Assembly (NCBI GenBank): GCA_028687585.1
Contig: JAQTZV010000004.1
Span: 124,001-188,000 of the forward strand
From: Desulfuromonadaceae bacterium
Lineage (GTDB): Bacteria; Desulfobacterota; Desulfuromonadia; Geobacterales; Pseudopelobacteraceae
Length of the DNA stretch: 64,000 nt
Reading direction: 5' to 3'
The notes under the pieces are model-generated. The model saw nothing but the letters and a program-made list of their open reading frames with translations. It ran no database searches and had not been told where the DNA came from. A program made the translations under genes and the position numbers. The stretch's first letter is position 1. The number at the start of each line of letters is the position of its first letter. Below, piece by piece: positions 53,372 to 62,118 of this stretch.

Positions 53372-54301
53372 ATGTCAGGACAATCGGGAATGTGGGCGGC
53401 TTTCGGGCTTTTGATGGTTATAATGCTGGTAATTGATCTCGGGATGAACCGCACCGCCCACGCGATTTCGATCCGCCAGGCGCTGACCTGGAGCCTGATC
53501 TGGGTTTTGTTGGCACTGACGTTCAATGTCGGGATATATGTGTTTCTGGGCAAGATCAAGGCACTGGAGTTTTTTACCGGTTACGTAATAGAAAAATCGC
53601 TGTCGGTTGACAATCTGTTCGTCTTCATCATGATCTTCGCCTACTTTAAAATCCGTGGCGAACATCAGTCCCGCATTTTGAAGTGGGGTATTCTCGGGGC
53701 TCTGGTCCTGAGGGCACTCTTTATCTTTACCGGTATCGAACTGCTGACAGCTTTCCATTGGATGTTCTACCTGTTCGGCGCGCTGCTGTTGTTCACTGCC
53801 TGGAAGATGGCATTTGGCGGGGAGGAGGAGATTCATCCGGACAATAACCTGCTGGTCAGGTTGGCTCGCAAGCTGTTTCCCTTCACTAAACGGGTACGAG
53901 GTGACTGGTTCTTTACACGCCGGAAAGGGTTGCTGGTTGCCAGCCCACTGTTTCTGGCACTGGTAATGGTGGAAAGCAGTGACGTGCTATTCGCGATTGA
54001 CTCTATTCCGGCCGTCTTTGCTGTGACGCTCGACCCGTTCATCGTCTTCACCTCCAATATTTTCGCCATCATGGGAATGCGAGCGCTCTACTTCCTGCTG
54101 GCCAGCGTCATGGGAATGTTCGTCTATCTGAAATTGGGAATTTCATCTATCCTGGCTTTTGTCGGCGGCAAGATGATCGCAACCGCTATGGGTGTTAATA
54201 TACCGATTCAGGTTTCTTTGATTGTGATATTTAGTTGTCTGGCACTTGCAGTTGCAGCATCGGTGCTTGTCAGCAGAAAGCCGGGAGAGGACGCCTGCTA
54301 A
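53372..54301 (+). CDS. TerC/Alx-family membrane protein
   Basis: 309 residues with about nine membrane helices. VIEKSLSVDNLFVFIMIF and MVESSDVLFAIDSIPAVFA carry the acidic residues conserved in TerC/Alx proteins. The family exports manganese (Alx, YkoY, MeeF), and in other bacteria it is the usual gene under yybP-ykoY switches, which fits the riboswitch upstream of the operon. Confidence 0.9.
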   Translation: MSGQSGMWAAFGLLMVIMLVIDLGMNRTAHAISIRQALTWSLIWVLLALTFNVGIYVFLGKIKALEFFTGYVIEKSLSVDNLFVFIMIFAYFKIRGEHQSRILKWGILGALVLRALFIFTGIELLTAFHWMFYLFGALLLFTAWKMAFGGEEEIHPDNNLLVRLARKLFPFTKRVRGDWFFTRRKGLLVASPLFLALVMVESSDVLFAIDSIPAVFAVTLDPFIVFTSNIFAIMGMRALYFLLASVMGMFVYLKLGISSILAFVGGKMIATAMGVNIPIQVSLIVIFSCLALAVAASVLVSRKPGEDAC

Positions 54302-54304
54302 CAA

Positions 54305-54335
54305 GATCGGCATCACCTTTTGAGTGATGCCGATC
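54305..54335. terminator. Hairpin between converging terC and cupin regulator genes
   Basis: GATCGGCATCAC (54305-54316) pairs perfectly with GTGATGCCGATC (54324-54335). Without a good T tract on either side, it is a probable but not certain two-way terminator. Confidence 0.6.
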
Positions 54336-54363
54336 GATAGCAGAACACAAAGAATGTATACTG

Positions 54364-54969
54364 CTACTCTTTTGCGTACATGACTGCAACCGCCCGGGCA
54401 TTGCCGTCTCCTACCGCAACCCAGCCGTGCGGCTGACTGGAATCGTAATAGATGCTGTCGCCGCCCCTCATTCGCAGGACTTCATTGTTGTAGTGAAAAT
54501 CGAGTTCACCGGAAATGATATAGATGAACTCCTCATCGCCGTCATGCTTGAAGAAGAGTGAATCATCCCACTCCCTGTTTTCGAATTCCACCAGAAACGG
54601 CTCCATATGTTTATGACGCAGTCCCTGAGCCAGCGAATGATAGGCGTATGGCCGAGAAGTTTGGCTTGCCACCGGTCGCTGCACCTTTTCATCTTCCCGA
54701 ACATCCTCCCGTCTCGTAAGCACATATTTTTGACTATTGGCAGCGTCCGCAAAGAAAAAATGAATATCAACCTTAAGCCCCCTGGCAATCTTGAGCAGAG
54801 TCGCCAGCGGGGGAATGACCTGCTGGTTTTCGATCTGCGACAGCAGAGGTTTGGAAAGGGTCGTCAGTTCTGAAAGTTCCTGAAGTGTCAGCCGCTTCTG
54901 CTGCCGGAGCGCCCTGATTTTCTCACCGATACGAAATTCCTTGATCTGCGCTTTGATGTCTGTCGGCAT
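54364..54969 (-). CDS. XRE-family regulator with cupin domain
   Basis: 201 residues from ATG 54969, with GGGAG upstream. Helix-turn-helix (about 15-70: LTLQELSELTTLSKPLLSQI) and a C-terminal cupin (about 125-195: FKHDGDEEFIYIISGELDF, GGDSIYYDSSQPHGW). The architecture of PuuR-like and MmsR-like regulators of amine or amino-acid metabolism. It is divergent from the HtrA gene, 200 bases apart. Confidence 0.88.
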   Translation of the reverse strand: MPTDIKAQIKEFRIGEKIRALRQQKRLTLQELSELTTLSKPLLSQIENQQVIPPLATLLKIARGLKVDIHFFFADAANSQKYVLTRREDVREDEKVQRPVASQTSRPYAYHSLAQGLRHKHMEPFLVEFENREWDDSLFFKHDGDEEFIYIISGELDFHYNNEVLRMRGGDSIYYDSSQPHGWVAVGDGNARAVAVMYAKE

Positions 54970-55091
54970 ATTCACTCCCGCCAATCGTTTGTTTGATGGG
55001 GTACTTTTACACAAACGGGGCGCTGTTTCAATAACATAATTATGCTGAATAGAACGGGAGCTGCTTCACTCCGTTTCACGCTTGAATTCCG

Positions 55092-55120
55092 TTGACACGC
55101 CGGGAGACTTTAACTATTGT
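55092..55120 (+). promoter_or_regulatory. Sigma-70 promoter of the HtrA gene
   Basis: TTGACA (55092-55097), 17 bases, TATTGT (55115-55120). Start near 55127; this rules out the ATG at 55082. Confidence 0.7.
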
Positions 55121-55165
55121 TTCGGCATGTTATCTCAAAAACGTACGAGGCTGGTGCCGTCCAAA

Positions 55166-56602
55166 ATGAATATACTTCTCCGCATCTCGTTCCTGCTTGT
55201 TGCCTCCTGGCTGTGCGTTGCTCCTCTTGGCGGCTGCAGTCAAAAAAACGAAGCACCCATTTTTAACGAATCAAACCGCAAAGGCGGGGAAGCGGATCCC
55301 CCGGTAAAAGATGTGCCAAGCGATATTCTCGCCACTCAGCTTGCATTCAGCAATGTCTCCAAAAAAGTGACCCCCTCGGTTGTCAACATCTCAACGATCA
55401 GTCGCAAAAAAGTCATTCAACCCTTTCTTGAGGCCAATCCTTTCTTTGAAGATTTTTTCGGAGGACCACAGACCCGCCAGAACAAAAGTCTCGGCTCTGG
55501 TTTTTTGATCAGCAAAGATGGCTACATTGTGACCAATGACCATGTTGTCCGTGATGCCGAGAGTGTTCAGGTCAAGCTGTCAAACGACAAGGTGTATGAC
55601 GCCAAAGTTGTCGGAGGAGATCCGAAAACCGACATTGCTGTCATCAAGATTAATGCCGATGGTCTTCCGACTGCGGTTCTGGGGGATTCCGACAAACTTG
55701 AAGTCGGACAATGGGCCATTGCCATCGGCAACCCTTTCGGCCTCGATCGCACCATGACGGTCGGCGTCATCTCCGCAACCGGGCGATCAAATATGGGTAT
55801 TGAAACGTATGAAAACTTCATTCAGACGGATGCCTCCATCAATCCCGGTAACTCGGGTGGCCCGCTTCTTAATGTCTATGGAGAGGTGATCGGCATCAAC
55901 ACTGCCATTGTTGCAGCCGGGCAGGGGATCGGGTTTGCCATTCCGGTTAATATGGCCAAGCCGGTTTTCTCCCAGCTGATTGAAAAAGGGAGCGTCAGTC
56001 GTGGCTACATGGGTGTAACCATCCAGCCGGTGACCGAAGAGCTGGCGAAATCATTCGGCCTGAAAGAGGCGAAAGGTGCGCTGGTTAATGATGTTATCAA
56101 GGGGAGCCCTGCCGACAAGGCCGGAATCCGTCAGGGGGACGTTATTGCCGGGTTGAACGGCAGTGAAGTCAAGGATCCCTCCCACCTTCAGCGGTTGGTT
56201 GCCGAAGCAGGCATCGGCAAAGTTGCCAGAATGTCCATCATCCGGGATGGCAAGGCGCTTGAACTGGGAATCACCCTGGCAAGTGCCGATTCCGCACCCA
56301 AACAGCGCAAAAAGGTGGAACGGGGAGAGAGCCAACAGGAGGGTGAAGCTGATCTGCTTGGCTTGATCGTTGAAAACAGTGAGCAGGGTGACGGAGTTGT
56401 TGTTATTGATGCGCTGCGGGGCGGGGCGGCAGCGGAATCAGGCATTAAACGGGGTGATGTAATTGTTTCGATTAACCGTACACGGACGGCAAATACCGCA
56501 GCATATGCCAGGGCGGTTCAGCAGGCGGGCCGGGTCGGCAGTCTGACAATTCTGGTTCGGCGCGGTGATGCAAGCATCTACTTTGCATTACGGATAAAAT
56601 AG
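55166..56602 (+). CDS. HtrA/DegP-type serine protease, probable lipoprotein
   Basis: 478 residues from ATG 55166 (55127 is possible). The signal peptide ends in a lipobox-like LGGC, suggesting a lipid anchor, which is uncommon in DegP. The trypsin-like domain has the triad in TNDHVV, KTDIAVIKI and NPGNSGGPLL, followed by two PDZ domains (RGYMGVTIQPV and the C-terminal AAAESGIKRGDVIVS). A protease or chaperone of the envelope. The linker between the PDZ domains is highly charged. Confidence 0.9.
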   Translation: MNILLRISFLLVASWLCVAPLGGCSQKNEAPIFNESNRKGGEADPPVKDVPSDILATQLAFSNVSKKVTPSVVNISTISRKKVIQPFLEANPFFEDFFGGPQTRQNKSLGSGFLISKDGYIVTNDHVVRDAESVQVKLSNDKVYDAKVVGGDPKTDIAVIKINADGLPTAVLGDSDKLEVGQWAIAIGNPFGLDRTMTVGVISATGRSNMGIETYENFIQTDASINPGNSGGPLLNVYGEVIGINTAIVAAGQGIGFAIPVNMAKPVFSQLIEKGSVSRGYMGVTIQPVTEELAKSFGLKEAKGALVNDVIKGSPADKAGIRQGDVIAGLNGSEVKDPSHLQRLVAEAGIGKVARMSIIRDGKALELGITLASADSAPKQRKKVERGESQQEGEADLLGLIVENSEQGDGVVVIDALRGGAAAESGIKRGDVIVSINRTRTANTAAYARAVQQAGRVGSLTILVRRGDASIYFALRIK

Positions 56603-56629
56603 TGCTATGGTGCAACGCCATAAATATCA

Positions 56630-56654
56630 GGGCGTATGCAATACGCCCCTACAA
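56630..56654. repeat. Short REP-like hairpin
   Basis: GGGCGTAT (56630-56637) and ATACGCCC (56641-56648) with a three-base loop, then CTAC: the right half of the element family at 8581 and 37057. Confidence 0.6.
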
Positions 56655-56671
56655 CGTGAGGGACATCATCC

Positions 56672-56935
56672 ATGAACTTGATTGATAATCCGGATCAGGC
56701 AAAAAGGCTGGCCAGGGCCATTCTCTCTGACGTGGCCATGTATAACAAGGAAAAGGTCGAGAACGGAATTAAAAATGATACTATTTTTGATCTCCTCAAA
56801 GAAGAGCTTGAAGAGGGGCGCCAGCATTTCCTCTCCCGGGTTTCCGCCGATATCGATCCTGAAGTCATTTATGGAACAGCCGTGGTTGATGTTCTTATCA
56901 AACGGGCCGGGAAAATAGAATCATCAATCTGGTAA
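56672..56935 (+). CDS. Small conserved protein, unknown
   Basis: 87 residues, helical, acidic, cytoplasmic. AKRLARAILSDVAMYNKEKV and IFDLLKEELEEGRQHF form amphipathic helices. A GAGGGACATC site precedes the ATG and a clear terminator follows, so it is a single-gene unit. No family recognised. Confidence 0.7.
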   Translation: MNLIDNPDQAKRLARAILSDVAMYNKEKVENGIKNDTIFDLLKEELEEGRQHFLSRVSADIDPEVIYGTAVVDVLIKRAGKIESSIW

Positions 56936-56963
56936 CTGATCACCACACATACTATTTCTGCAG

Positions 56964-56999
56964 GGCGTACCCGATTCGGTGCGCCTTTGCTTTTTTTTA
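56964..56999 (+). terminator. Rho-independent terminator
   Basis: GGCGTACC (56964-56971), loop CGATTC, GGTGCGCC (56978-56985), then a T-rich tract to 56999. Confidence 0.88.
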
Positions 57000-57007
57000 G
57001 TAAGTTA

Positions 57008-57043
57008 GAAGTTTTTTCTGCGGTTGTTTGCAGAAAAAACTTC
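57008..57043. repeat. Perfect 14-base inverted repeat before rluD
   Basis: GAAGTTTTTTCTGC (57008-57021) and GCAGAAAAAACTTC (57030-57043), eight-base loop. It follows the terminator and precedes the rluD ribosome site; possibly a regulator site or a leader stem. Confidence 0.6.
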
Positions 57044-57085
57044 GTTAACGCACTTATCCTGTTTATCAGGGCTGAGGATTAAACC

Positions 57086-58036
57086 ATGAATCATCATTCA
57101 CTCATTTTTCCCCCGGAAAACGAACCGACCAGAATTGATCTGTATCTGGGTGCTGCAATTGGCGAATCGAGGGCTACGGTCCAACGGCTCATAGAAACCG
57201 GCAAGGTTCTGGTTGATGGCAAACAGGTGCGCACGTCCCTGAAGCTGAAGGGGGGGGAGCAGATCGAAGTCGACATTCCACCGCCGCTTCCGGCCGAGCC
57301 GCTGGCTGAAGCGATTCCGCTGGAGGTGCTGTACGAGGACCGTGACCTGATCGTTATAAATAAGGCGGCCGGAATGGTGGTACATCCCGGAGCCGGCAAC
57401 ACCAGCGGTACGCTGGTCAATGCCCTGCTGGCACACTGCAGTGATCTGGCCGGCATCGGGGGAGAGCTGCGCCCCGGGATCGTCCACCGTCTGGACAAGG
57501 GAACCTCCGGTGTACTGGTGGCTGCTAAACACGACCGCGCCCATCAGGCGCTTTCTGAGCAGTTTAGCGCCCATACCGTAAAACGTATTTATCAGGCGCT
57601 GATTTACGGGTCGCCGCAAGAGGATACCGGCAAGATCGAGGGGATCATCGGACGCCATCCGACTGAGCGGTTGCGCTTGTCGGGAAAGGCAAAGAATGGG
57701 AAACACGCGGTTACCCGCTGGAAAGTGAAGGAACGGTACGGCAGGGTTTCATTAGTGGAGCTGCGCCTGGAGACGGGACGAACGCACCAGATCAGGGTTC
57801 ATCTGACTGAAGCCGGCTTCCCGCTGCTCGGAGATCCGCTCTACCCGGATGGGGGGCGCTGCAATAACATCCCTGATACCAAGCTGCGCGGCATGATCAA
57901 TCATCTTGGCCGTCAGGCGCTGCACGCCCGCTGCCTCGGATTTATTCATCCATCAAGTGGCGAGTTTATGGAGTTTACAACTGAACCGCCGGAGGATCTG
58001 CAGGAGTTGCTGAGCTATCTGCGGAAGGAGCCGTAG
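57086..58036 (+). CDS. rluD: 23S rRNA pseudouridine synthase RluD
   Basis: 316 residues. An S4 RNA-binding domain (about 15-70) precedes the RluA-type catalytic domain, with the nucleophile Asp in VHRLDKGTSGVLV (about residue 137) and ETGRTHQIRVHL. Length and the S4 domain fit RluD, which modifies positions 1911, 1915 and 1917 of 23S rRNA. A GAGGA site precedes the ATG. Confidence 0.9.
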   Translation: MNHHSLIFPPENEPTRIDLYLGAAIGESRATVQRLIETGKVLVDGKQVRTSLKLKGGEQIEVDIPPPLPAEPLAEAIPLEVLYEDRDLIVINKAAGMVVHPGAGNTSGTLVNALLAHCSDLAGIGGELRPGIVHRLDKGTSGVLVAAKHDRAHQALSEQFSAHTVKRIYQALIYGSPQEDTGKIEGIIGRHPTERLRLSGKAKNGKHAVTRWKVKERYGRVSLVELRLETGRTHQIRVHLTEAGFPLLGDPLYPDGGRCNNIPDTKLRGMINHLGRQALHARCLGFIHPSSGEFMEFTTEPPEDLQELLSYLRKEP

Positions 58037-58131
58037 AGCCCAGCGCACGTCATAAAAATATCACAAGGGCAACTTATACCGTTAAGGAAAGGGTGCTGTT
58101 ATCCATTATGATAAAATCCGTGTACTCACAG

Positions 58132-59523
58132 TTATTGCCACGTCAGCACAAAGGCCCGCAATCTTCCGCCATTCTCATCGCGGTAAAATACCACTTTGAT
58201 ATTGTCCGCGATAGATCCACGTTGAATTTCGTACCCTTCCTTTTTTTCAGCTGTTTCTGCTTTGAAGTTCGGAGTTTTTGTCACCTGCCGCAGTACACCT
58301 TTCATGAATGATTCCGGCACGCCCTGTCCGCCCCGATCAATTATCTGAATGGCCTTTATCGCCTGGGCCTCGCGAAGCACTTTGAATTCGGTAACTTTTC
58401 CTTTATATCGTTCCCATCCGGGATTAGTGGCACTGAATTGCTTGTCATAGCCGGGACGGGGAATAAAATCAGGCAGGTTTGTCGGCCGCACGCCGGGAGC
58501 CGGTGCCGGAACCGGGCTCTTCGAACCACGATTTTCGGCAATAGCGCTCAACACCGCTTTATCGCTCATCCGGTCCAGATCATGGGGAGCAACTGCCGGT
58601 GCGGCCGTTGGGGCAACGGAAGCTTTTGCGGAATCCGCCGGAGGTGCGCTCGCAGCGGATGGCAATACGGCAGGTTTCGCAACAGCCGCAGGTGCAGTCG
58701 GCCTTTGCTGCTGGAGGTACGTTATGACAATGACTATGATAACAACCGGTGCCAGCCAGAGCAGAAACGTGTTCCTTTTTGAACGAAGCGGCTTGGTTTC
58801 AACCGCATCTATATGGTCATCGCGCCAGTCATACGGCAAAGCAGGTGTTGCCTGCTCGAGTGATTCGGGTTCAGGAGTAGTGCTGACGGCACTGTCAAAG
58901 GAGCTGTTGAATTCGGAATAGACTCGTAATCGTTGACGTGGCGCGTAGGTGAGCCCCTGCTCCTCCAGAGATGTTTCAGGAACGACCGGACCAGTGGCCT
59001 GAAGCTGCACATCTGAGCCAGTCAGTGGTGCTGAAACAGGCTCTGAAACCGGTGAAGGGTCTGAGGGCGCTGATGATTCAGCAAAGCCTGCCGGTTGCGG
59101 TATATTTTTGGTTGACGATGCGGACTCTTGCGAGGTGGGCTCTTCGCCCTTTTTTGGCTTGTTCAGAAGCGTGAGGAGAAGTTGTTGCAGGTCCGATACT
59201 AGCTGGCTGTCGTCTGTCGAAGTGTCGAGCCAACCATGATACGATTTCGAAATTGCGTCATTCATTTCTCCGGGAGAGGCCAGCAGTACGAAGCGTGAGC
59301 GCTTGCGACCCAGCTGCTTTTTCAGGTGCATGAGTAAAATATCGGCTGACAGGCCGGATAAATGGGTCTGAACAAAAACCACATCCGGCTTTTCAATGGT
59401 GATCTCTTCGCCACCTTTTTCGAGGTTGTTAACAACCCTGAGGCGAATGTTTTTGTCTTCAGTCAGCCGACCAAAAATTTTTCGCAGACGTGCCACATCA
59501 GTTATTAATAGAAGATTGCTCAC
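58132..59523 (-). CDS. Receiver-like domain joined to a membrane anchor and C-terminal domain
   Basis: 463 residues from GTG 59523 (GAAGGGG upstream). The N-terminal 110 residues fold like a receiver (VVFVQTHLSGLSADILLM) but lack the usual acidic pair and have no aspartate where phosphate would go. A Pro/Ser-rich linker, one membrane helix (about 252-270), an Ala/Pro-rich linker and a C-terminal domain (VTEFKVLREAQAIKAIQIID) follow. No family recognised. It resembles scaffold proteins of envelope machines. Confidence 0.75.
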   Translation of the reverse strand: MSNLLLITDVARLRKIFGRLTEDKNIRLRVVNNLEKGGEEITIEKPDVVFVQTHLSGLSADILLMHLKKQLGRKRSRFVLLASPGEMNDAISKSYHGWLDTSTDDSQLVSDLQQLLLTLLNKPKKGEEPTSQESASSTKNIPQPAGFAESSAPSDPSPVSEPVSAPLTGSDVQLQATGPVVPETSLEEQGLTYAPRQRLRVYSEFNSSFDSAVSTTPEPESLEQATPALPYDWRDDHIDAVETKPLRSKRNTFLLWLAPVVIIVIVITYLQQQRPTAPAAVAKPAVLPSAASAPPADSAKASVAPTAAPAVAPHDLDRMSDKAVLSAIAENRGSKSPVPAPAPGVRPTNLPDFIPRPGYDKQFSATNPGWERYKGKVTEFKVLREAQAIKAIQIIDRGGQGVPESFMKGVLRQVTKTPNFKAETAEKKEGYEIQRGSIADNIKVVFYRDENGGRLRAFVLTWQ

Positions 59524-59642
59524 AGGAAACCCCTTCAACGGAAATTTCGCCATTGTACGGGATGGAAGTGCGTTAATCAACACTTATGCTGACCACTGAC
59601 CAGAAACCTGTTACATAGATACATTTAAATAGTGCTTTTAGT

Positions 59643-59672
59643 TTGACAAAACAGTGCTGTGAAAATTATTAT
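59643..59672 (+). promoter_or_regulatory. Sigma-70 promoter of leuB-asd
   Basis: TTGACA (59643-59648), 18 bases, TATTAT (59667-59672), about 40 bases before the start codon. No leucine leader peptide is seen. Confidence 0.7.
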
Positions 59673-59710
59673 CAAGAGATTGAATTCTGACGAGATCTAC
59701 TGGGGGAATT

Positions 59711-60799
59711 ATGGGCGATACGTACAAATTAGCAGTTCTGGCGGGTGATGGCATCGGCCCAGAGGTAATGGCCGAAGCGCTTAACGTTCTTGATGCCGTT
59801 GAGAAGAATTTTGGCGTGAAATTTATGCGAACTACCGCCAATGTCGGGGGCGCCGGTATTGACAATGAAGGTAAAGCGCTTCCGCAGAGTACCATAGACA
59901 TTTGCAAAGCATCCGACGCTATTCTGTTCGGTTCCGTTGGCGGCCCAAAGTGGGAAACCCTGCCGCCGGACGAACAGCCTGAACGCGGCGCGTTACTGCC
60001 GCTGAGAAAGATATTCGGACTGTATGCGAACCTGCGACCGGCCATTATATTCCCTTCATTGACCGGTGCTTCATCGCTGAAGGAAGAGGTCATAGGCGGC
60101 GGCTTTAATATTCTGGTCATCCGTGAGCTGACCGGCGGCATCTATTTCTCCCAACCAAAAGGTATTGAAGGATCGGGGCGGGAGCGTATCGGTATCGACA
60201 CCCTCCGCTACTCAGTGCCGGAGATTGAACGCATCACTCATGTCGCGTTTCAGGCTGCCCGCAAACGTGACAAAAGGGTCTGCTCCATTGACAAAGCCAA
60301 TGTGCTATCCTCATCCGTACTCTGGCGCGAAATTGTTATCGGCATTGCCAAAGAATATCCGGATGTTGAACTGACCCATATGTATGTTGATAACGCCGCG
60401 ATGCAGCTGGTAAAGTGGCCGAAACAGTTTGACGTTATTCTGGCGGAGAACATGTTTGGCGACATCCTTTCCGATGAAGCCGCCATGCTGACCGGGTCAC
60501 TCGGCATGCTCCCCTCCGCCTCCCTGGCTGAAGGGACTTTCGGTATGTATGAGCCATCCGGCGGTTCAGCTCCTGATATTGCCGGCCAGGGAATTGCCAA
60601 TCCTATCGCTCAGATTCTCTCGGCAGCGATGATGCTTAAATTCTCATTCGGTATGACTGATGCCGCTGATGCAATTGACAAGGCTGTGGAGAAGGTGCTT
60701 GACCAGGGCTACCGTACCGCAGATATCTACCAGAAACTGGCTGGAGAGAAACTGGTGAACACGAAGGAAATGGGTGCTGCAATTATCGCGAATTTGTAA
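59711..60799 (+). CDS. leuB: 3-isopropylmalate dehydrogenase
   Basis: 362 residues. Third step of leucine synthesis, NAD-linked oxidative decarboxylation. Seen: [14 protein letters not shown], the [14 protein letters not shown] substrate loop, [11 protein letters not shown], and [19 protein letters not shown] for the metal-binding acids, with [18 protein letters not shown] for NAD. A GGGGGAA site precedes the ATG. Followed by asd after 32 bases. Confidence 0.95.
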   Translation: MGDTYKLAVLAGDGIGPEVMAEALNVLDAVEKNFGVKFMRTTANVGGAGIDNEGKALPQSTIDICKASDAILFGSVGGPKWETLPPDEQPERGALLPLRKIFGLYANLRPAIIFPSLTGASSLKEEVIGGGFNILVIRELTGGIYFSQPKGIEGSGRERIGIDTLRYSVPEIERITHVAFQAARKRDKRVCSIDKANVLSSSVLWREIVIGIAKEYPDVELTHMYVDNAAMQLVKWPKQFDVILAENMFGDILSDEAAMLTGSLGMLPSASLAEGTFGMYEPSGGSAPDIAGQGIANPIAQILSAAMMLKFSFGMTDAADAIDKAVEKVLDQGYRTADIYQKLAGEKLVNTKEMGAAIIANL

Positions 60800-60831
60800 T
60801 ACTCACCACTAATTTTGAGAGGAATATACTT

Positions 60832-61932
60832 ATGAAAGTTGGAATCGTTGGTTGGCGCGGTATGGTTGGTTCGGTTCTTATGCAGCGGATGCAGGAAGAG
60901 AACGATTTCGCTCTCGGTTTTGAACCGGTGTTTTTCACCACTTCTCAGGCTGGACAACCAGCCCCTATGAACGCGGGGACCCTGAAGGACGCGGCGGACA
61001 TAGCCGAACTCAGAAAACTGGACGTAATCCTCACCTGTCAAGGGGGGGATTACACCAAGGCGGTTCACCCGGAACTGCGCAAGCAGGGGTGGAACGGCTA
61101 CTGGATCGACGCGGCTTCTACGCTCCGCATGGAGAATAATGCCGTTATTATTCTTGATCCGGTTAACCGGGGCGTCATCGATACCGCGCTGGCAAAAGGG
61201 GAGAAGGATTTTATCGGCGGTAACTGCACCGTCAGCCTGATGCTGATGGCATTAGGCGGCCTGTTCCGCGCTGGCGTGGTTGAATGGATCAGTTCCATGA
61301 CCTATCAGGCAGCATCCGGTGCCGGCGCACCCAATATGCGTGAACTGCTGTCACAGATGGGCGTGTTGCAGGGTGTTGTTGCCGAAGAATTAAAGAACCC
61401 CGGATCTGCTATTCTGGAAATAGATCAAAAGGTCACTGCTACTCTGCGTGACGGCTCAATGCCTACCAAAGAGTTTGGTTTTCCACTGGCCGGAAATGTG
61501 CTCCCCTGGATCGATCGTGAGGTTGAGGATGGTCAGAGCCGTGAAGAGTGGAAAGGGTTTGCCGAAACCAACAAGATTCTTGGTACTTCGACTCCGATCC
61601 CGGTCGATGGACTCTGTGTCCGGGTCGGCGCCATGCGCTGCCACAGCCAGGCGTTGACAATCAAACTGAACAAGGATCTGCCGATCGCCGAAATCGAAAA
61701 TCTGATCAAGAACGACAATCAATGGGTCAAATTGATCCCCAATACCAAAGCAGATTCCCTGGCAGGACTCACTCCGGCTGCGGTTTCGGGAACTCTGACA
61801 GTGCCGATCGGTCGTGTGCGCAAGATGAAGATGGGGCCGCAGTATCTGTCAGCTTTCACCTGTGGCGATCAGCTCCTGTGGGGCGCTGCAGAGCCACTCC
61901 GCCGGATGTTGCGCATTCTGCTGGAAAAATAG
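60832..61932 (+). CDS. asd: Aspartate-semialdehyde dehydrogenase
   Basis: 366 residues, the longer proteobacterial type. NADP motif [18 protein letters not shown], catalytic Cys in [10 protein letters not shown], and the His in [12 protein letters not shown]. It makes the branch-point semialdehyde for lysine/diaminopimelate, threonine and methionine. A GAGGAA site precedes the start. A terminator lies after the dispersed repeat downstream. Confidence 0.95.
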   Translation: MKVGIVGWRGMVGSVLMQRMQEENDFALGFEPVFFTTSQAGQPAPMNAGTLKDAADIAELRKLDVILTCQGGDYTKAVHPELRKQGWNGYWIDAASTLRMENNAVIILDPVNRGVIDTALAKGEKDFIGGNCTVSLMLMALGGLFRAGVVEWISSMTYQAASGAGAPNMRELLSQMGVLQGVVAEELKNPGSAILEIDQKVTATLRDGSMPTKEFGFPLAGNVLPWIDREVEDGQSREEWKGFAETNKILGTSTPIPVDGLCVRVGAMRCHSQALTIKLNKDLPIAEIENLIKNDNQWVKLIPNTKADSLAGLTPAAVSGTLTVPIGRVRKMKMGPQYLSAFTCGDQLLWGAAEPLRRMLRILLEK

Positions 61933-61957
61933 CAGTGAATCTCTGAATCTGTTTATT

Positions 61958-62076
61958 CCAATTCAGGATCAAGGATGATATCAAGGCGGCGAGGATTGCG
62001 GCGGCGAGGCGTACATGACGTACGTTGAGCAGCTGAAGACGAGCCAACGAAGATAGGGTCTTGATCCGGAATTGGT
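61958..62076. repeat. Short dispersed inverted-repeat element (copy 3)
   Basis: CCAATTCAGGATCAAG (61958-61973) and CTTGATCCGGAATTGG (62061-62076) are inverted ends with one mismatch. The core GACGAGCCAACGAAGA is the reverse of the core in the copies at 16526 and 31691. No coding content. Confidence 0.78.
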
Positions 62077-62079
62077 ATT

Positions 62080-62107
62080 AGCGCCCCGTTTGGGGCGCTT
62101 TCTATTT
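62080..62107 (+). terminator. Rho-independent terminator of leuB-asd
   Basis: AGCGCCCC (62080-62087), loop GTTT, GGGGCGCT (62092-62099), then TTCTATTT. Confidence 0.85.
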
Positions 62108-62118
62108 GAGGGAACCAC

